A DNA stretch of 6,797 nt from Lachnospiraceae bacterium (GTDB lineage Bacteria; Bacillota; Clostridia; Lachnospirales; Lachnospiraceae). The translations under genes were made by a program, and so were the position numbers. The notes under the pieces are model-generated. The model was given only the letters and a program-made list of their open reading frames with translations. It made no database searches and was not told the DNA's origin. How positions within the stretch are numbered: the first letter of the stretch is position 1; the number at the start of each line of letters is the position of its first letter. The stretch is from the NCBI GenBank assembly GCA_016301965.1, contig JAEDOO010000102.1:1-6797 (forward strand). The letters are read 5' to 3'. Positions 6,138 to 6,797 of the stretch are shown one piece after another.

Positions 6138-6650
6138 ATGACGGAAGCTTTAACACTCTATAAACTGATCGTTCTCTACACGCTGGATAAGGCGCGTATG
6201 CCTATGACCAATGCCCAGATCTGTGATCTGATGCTGGACAAGGAGTATACGACTTATTTTCGTGTGCAGGAAGTGTTGTCTGAAATGGAAGAAGCGCATC
6301 TGATCCATCCGGAAAAGATCCGCAATGTGACGCAGTATACGATCACTGCGGAGGGGGAAAATACGATCGACTTTTTCTCCCATCAGATTTCTGCGCAGAT
6401 CCGGGAAGAGATCGATGAATATTTAAAGGATCATGCCATTGAGCTTAGAAATACGGTTTCTCATCCGGCGGATTATGACCGGAATCCTTATCAGGAGTAT
6501 ACGGTGAATTGTCGTATGCTGGAGAAGGGGCAGGAGATTTTTGCGGTTTCTTTTTCTGTGCCTACGGAGGAGGCGGCGAAGAGGGCCTGTGAGAACTGGG
6601 AGAAGGTGCATGAGGAGATTTATGCGGATCTGCTGCACAAGATTCTTTGA
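6138..6650 (+). CDS. DUF4364 family protein, winged-helix-like putative regulator
   Basis: A 170-residue protein of the DUF4364 group found mainly in Firmicutes; I recognise the family by its start (ALTLYKLIVLYTLDKARMPMTNAQICDLML, about 4-33) and do not know its biochemical role. Residues 4-75 look like a winged helix: a first helix YKLIVLYTLDKA, a second MTNAQICDLMLDK, a recognition-type helix YFRVQEVLSEMEEAHLI (40-56) and a wing with VTQYTITAEGENTIDFF (64-80). Residues about 83-105 form a charged helix, and the last third (118-145) looks like beta strands followed by a C-terminal helix. No membrane segment or catalytic motif is visible. It starts 24 bases after the radical SAM stop, so it is probably in the same transcript. 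An upstream in-frame TTG at 6117 would add seven residues but has no ribosome binding site. The last 170 bases of the gene become purine-rich (GAG, AGG, GGG), unlike its beginning. Confidence 0.85.
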   Translation: MTEALTLYKLIVLYTLDKARMPMTNAQICDLMLDKEYTTYFRVQEVLSEMEEAHLIHPEKIRNVTQYTITAEGENTIDFFSHQISAQIREEIDEYLKDHAIELRNTVSHPADYDRNPYQEYTVNCRMLEKGQEIFAVSFSVPTEEAAKRACENWEKVHEEIYADLLHKIL

Positions 6651-6711
6651 TTGAGATGCGGCTTCGCGAATCTATGTTGTGAAGGTCAGAAAAAGGGAGG
6701 GACCCTATATC

Positions 6712-6797
6712 ACTGAAAATTGTCGCGCTCCGCCTGCGCGCGCGTCGAGCCTGTAGTCTCGACCTGCGTGCTCGAAAAGTCGCTTGAAATTTTCAGT
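6712..6797. repeat. GC-rich palindromic element with 10-base terminal inverted repeats
   Basis: ACTGAAAATT (6712-6721) is mirrored perfectly by AATTTTCAGT (6788-6797). Inside, GTCGAG (6744-6749) and CTCGAC (6758-6763) pair around an 8-base loop. Beneath them GCGCGC (6738-6743) pairs with GCGTGC (6766-6771), with one G-T pair and a two-base bulge. An alternative pairing is TCGAGC (6745-6750) with GCTCGA (6770-6775). No open reading frame of note is present. It begins 61 bases after the DUF4364 stop and could act as a transcript end or be a small mobile or REP-like repeat. The window stops exactly at its last base. The 61 bases before it hold no feature I can support. Confidence 0.55.

Overview
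The window reads as chromosomal DNA of a low-to-moderate GC Gram-positive anaerobe, most likely a clostridium of the Lachnospiraceae type. The reasons are: strong AGGAGG-like ribosome binding sites, consensus sigma-A promoters with 17-base spacers, a clostridial-type LexA site (GAAC-N4-GTTT), a PcrA helicase beside a YerC/YecD TrpR-like protein (in Bacillus subtilis yerC also lies next to pcrB-pcrA), and a DUF4364 protein. The taxonomic call is inference from gene families; no rRNA is present.

Layout. The left half (1-3510) is transcribed leftwards. At 1-428 is the start of an RlmD/TrmA-type 23S rRNA uracil-C5 methyltransferase, cut by the window edge, with its own promoter at 465-493. At 636-1058 is a small membrane-anchored protein with a very acidic stretch and an Ala/Glu-rich helical tail, with its own extended -10 promoter and a strong intrinsic terminator (593-623). 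At 1182-3416 is a complete pcrA helicase gene with a consensus promoter (3482-3510) and a probable LexA box just downstream of the promoter. The right half (3519-6650) is transcribed rightwards: yerC (3611-3910), a malic enzyme (4024-5175), a TIGR01212/YtqA-type radical SAM protein (5175-6113, start overlapping the malic enzyme stop by one base) and a DUF4364 winged-helix-like protein (6138-6650). The last three are tightly packed and look like one transcript.

Control regions. The pcrA and yerC promoters are divergent, with only 8 bases between their -35 boxes, so this 200-base region is the switch point of the window. It holds a candidate SOS operator on the pcrA side and a 6-base-arm dyad in the yerC leader. 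The 113-base gap before the malic enzyme gene holds six copies of TCTGT/ACAGA in both orientations, able to form mutually exclusive hairpins, the last copy adjoining the ribosome binding site. The window ends in an 86-base GC-rich, structured element with 10-base perfect terminal inverted repeats that no gene explains.

Most of the content is housekeeping: DNA repair and replication, RNA modification, and malate to pyruvate metabolism. No CRISPR array, transposase, prophage gene, RNA gene or defence gene is visible. The points most worth a second look are the terminal palindromic element, the malic enzyme leader and the pcrA/yerC divergent control region.
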